Assembly: GCA_964576475.1 (NCBI GenBank)
Contig: CAZNVG010000063.1
Location: forward strand, 1-5,656
Direction: 5' to 3'
DNA length: 5,656 nt
Origin: CAZNVG01 sp964576475
Lineage (GTDB): Bacteria > Patescibacteriota > Saccharimonadia > Saccharimonadales > CAZNVG01
Shown: positions 5,070 through 5,656 of the stretch, piece after piece
Layout of the letters: every line of letters begins with the position of its first letter
Numbering within the stretch: the stretch's first letter is position 1
The notes under the pieces: model-generated
Databases searched by the model: none
What the model saw: the letters and a program-made list of their open reading frames with translations, nothing else
What the model was told of the DNA's origin: nothing
Translations under genes and position numbers: made by a program

Positions 5070-5656
5070 GTGAACCAGCGAATCCAGCAACGCTTGTCAT
5101 CAAGCAGGGTGGTGATTTTGGCATCAATAGGAGTCCTTTTGGGGCTGGCGTGGGGTCGATGGCCGGCTGTCTTACTGTGCCTACCAGTACTGACTAGTCT
5201 GATGTTGGTGTTATATAAACGGTTTGCGCTTGTACTGGTCGTAGCGCTCGTTATTGGGTTTAGCTTGGGTGTTGCAAGAGGGATGCAGGCGAGTGGTTCT
5301 GCTCTAATAGTAGAACCGTTTTATGGGAAGAAGATAGTAGTTGTTGGAAGAGTAGTCGATGACCCTTCGTATGCAGATCATGGACAAACAGAAGTGTATC
5401 TATCAACAGCTACTATCCAAGGTGGTCCGAAAATAGCTGGTAAGGTACGAGTTCGAGGATATGCCTTAAACTTGAATCGTGGAGACACCGTTCGGGTTGA
5501 AGGGAAGCTATACGATGGGTTTGGAAGTTATAGTGCGTCCATGTACTATGCGCAAATAACAGTGCTACAGCATGACGAAGGTTGGGCGCATGCAGTACGT
5601 AATCGATTCCGAACAGGGCTGCTCAATAGTCTTCCCGAACCAAGTGCTTCTTTGGC
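5070..5656 (+). CDS. comEC: ComEC/Rec2 DNA-uptake channel, N-terminal part (cut by window edge)
   Basis: The first 195 codons are present and the frame continues past the right edge. A basic N-terminus (VNQRIQQRLSSSR) is followed by three hydrophobic segments at about residues 14-28, 31-45 and 50-65. A soluble beta-rich region follows (IVVVGRVVDDPS through RVRGY, then NRGDTVRVEGKLY, to about residue 165), matching the OB-fold-like DUF4131 at the start of ComEC. After it comes NRFRTGLLNSLPEPSASLA, the lead-in to the competence transmembrane domain. In known systems ComEC carries single-stranded DNA across the inner membrane during natural transformation. An in-frame TGA at 5061-5063 limits the upstream end. 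I chose GTG 5070 because it keeps a positive N-terminus and fits the promoter; GTG 5109 or 5112 are alternatives with poor ribosome sites. Confidence 0.85.
   Translation, partial: MNQRIQQRLSSSRVVILASIGVLLGLAWGRWPAVLLCLPVLTSLMLVLYKRFALVLVVALVIGFSLGVARGMQASGSALIVEPFYGKKIVVVGRVVDDPSYADHGQTEVYLSTATIQGGPKIAGKVRVRGYALNLNRGDTVRVEGKLYDGFGSYSASMYYAQITVLQHDEGWAHAVRNRFRTGLLNSLPEPSASL

Noticed and set aside
1..5656. CRISPR array, tRNA, rRNA, insertion sequence or attachment site
   Set aside because: No repeat-spacer pattern, cloverleaf, transposase ORF or flanking repeats were found on reading both strands.

Overview
The window reads as a bacterial chromosome piece with small genes, tight spacing and mixed Shine-Dalgarno and apparently leaderless starts. 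The mix of a membrane-anchored CAP-domain protein, DUF4234-type membrane proteins, a ComEC competence channel and a small nucleotide-handling gene cluster is reminiscent of Candidatus Saccharibacteria (TM7) or another Patescibacteria/CPR lineage. That placement is an inference from gene style. No rRNA or other taxonomic marker is present. TGA and TAG both act as ordinary stops.

Layout. Positions 1-784 (minus strand) hold two tandem CAP-domain paralogues, the downstream one cut by the left edge. Both are preceded at identical spacing by an extended -10 promoter that would start transcription on the A of the ATG. Positions 785-1122 are a non-coding divergent region with a plus-strand promoter, a short ORF behind a near-perfect Shine-Dalgarno, and a start-less ORF-like remnant. 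Positions 1123-4018 (plus strand) are a five-gene run: an uncharacterised protein with HLSRNA and YDSN motifs, a dTMP-kinase-like P-loop kinase, a Ham1/ITPase-like pyrophosphatase, an HD-superfamily phosphohydrolase of the COG4339 type, and a small uncharacterised protein. An intrinsic terminator hairpin appears to include the last stop codon. Positions 4019-4965 (minus strand) hold two one-base-overlapping DUF4234-like membrane paralogues, converging on the five-gene run with zero intergenic bases. Positions 4966-5069 form a compact divergent promoter region, and from 5070 the N-terminal part of comEC runs off the right edge.

Working together. Three of the five central genes have recognisable nucleotide chemistry (phosphorylation of a nucleoside monophosphate, hydrolysis of a non-canonical NTP, and phosphohydrolysis). 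The run therefore looks like a nucleotide salvage or pool-sanitation cassette, with the first and last genes as unknown partners. Next to a DNA-uptake gene this would suit an organism that lives on imported nucleotides, but that link is inference. The most notable points are the unknown members of the cassette, the changed active-site positions in the Ham1-like protein, and the unusual promoter and terminator architecture.
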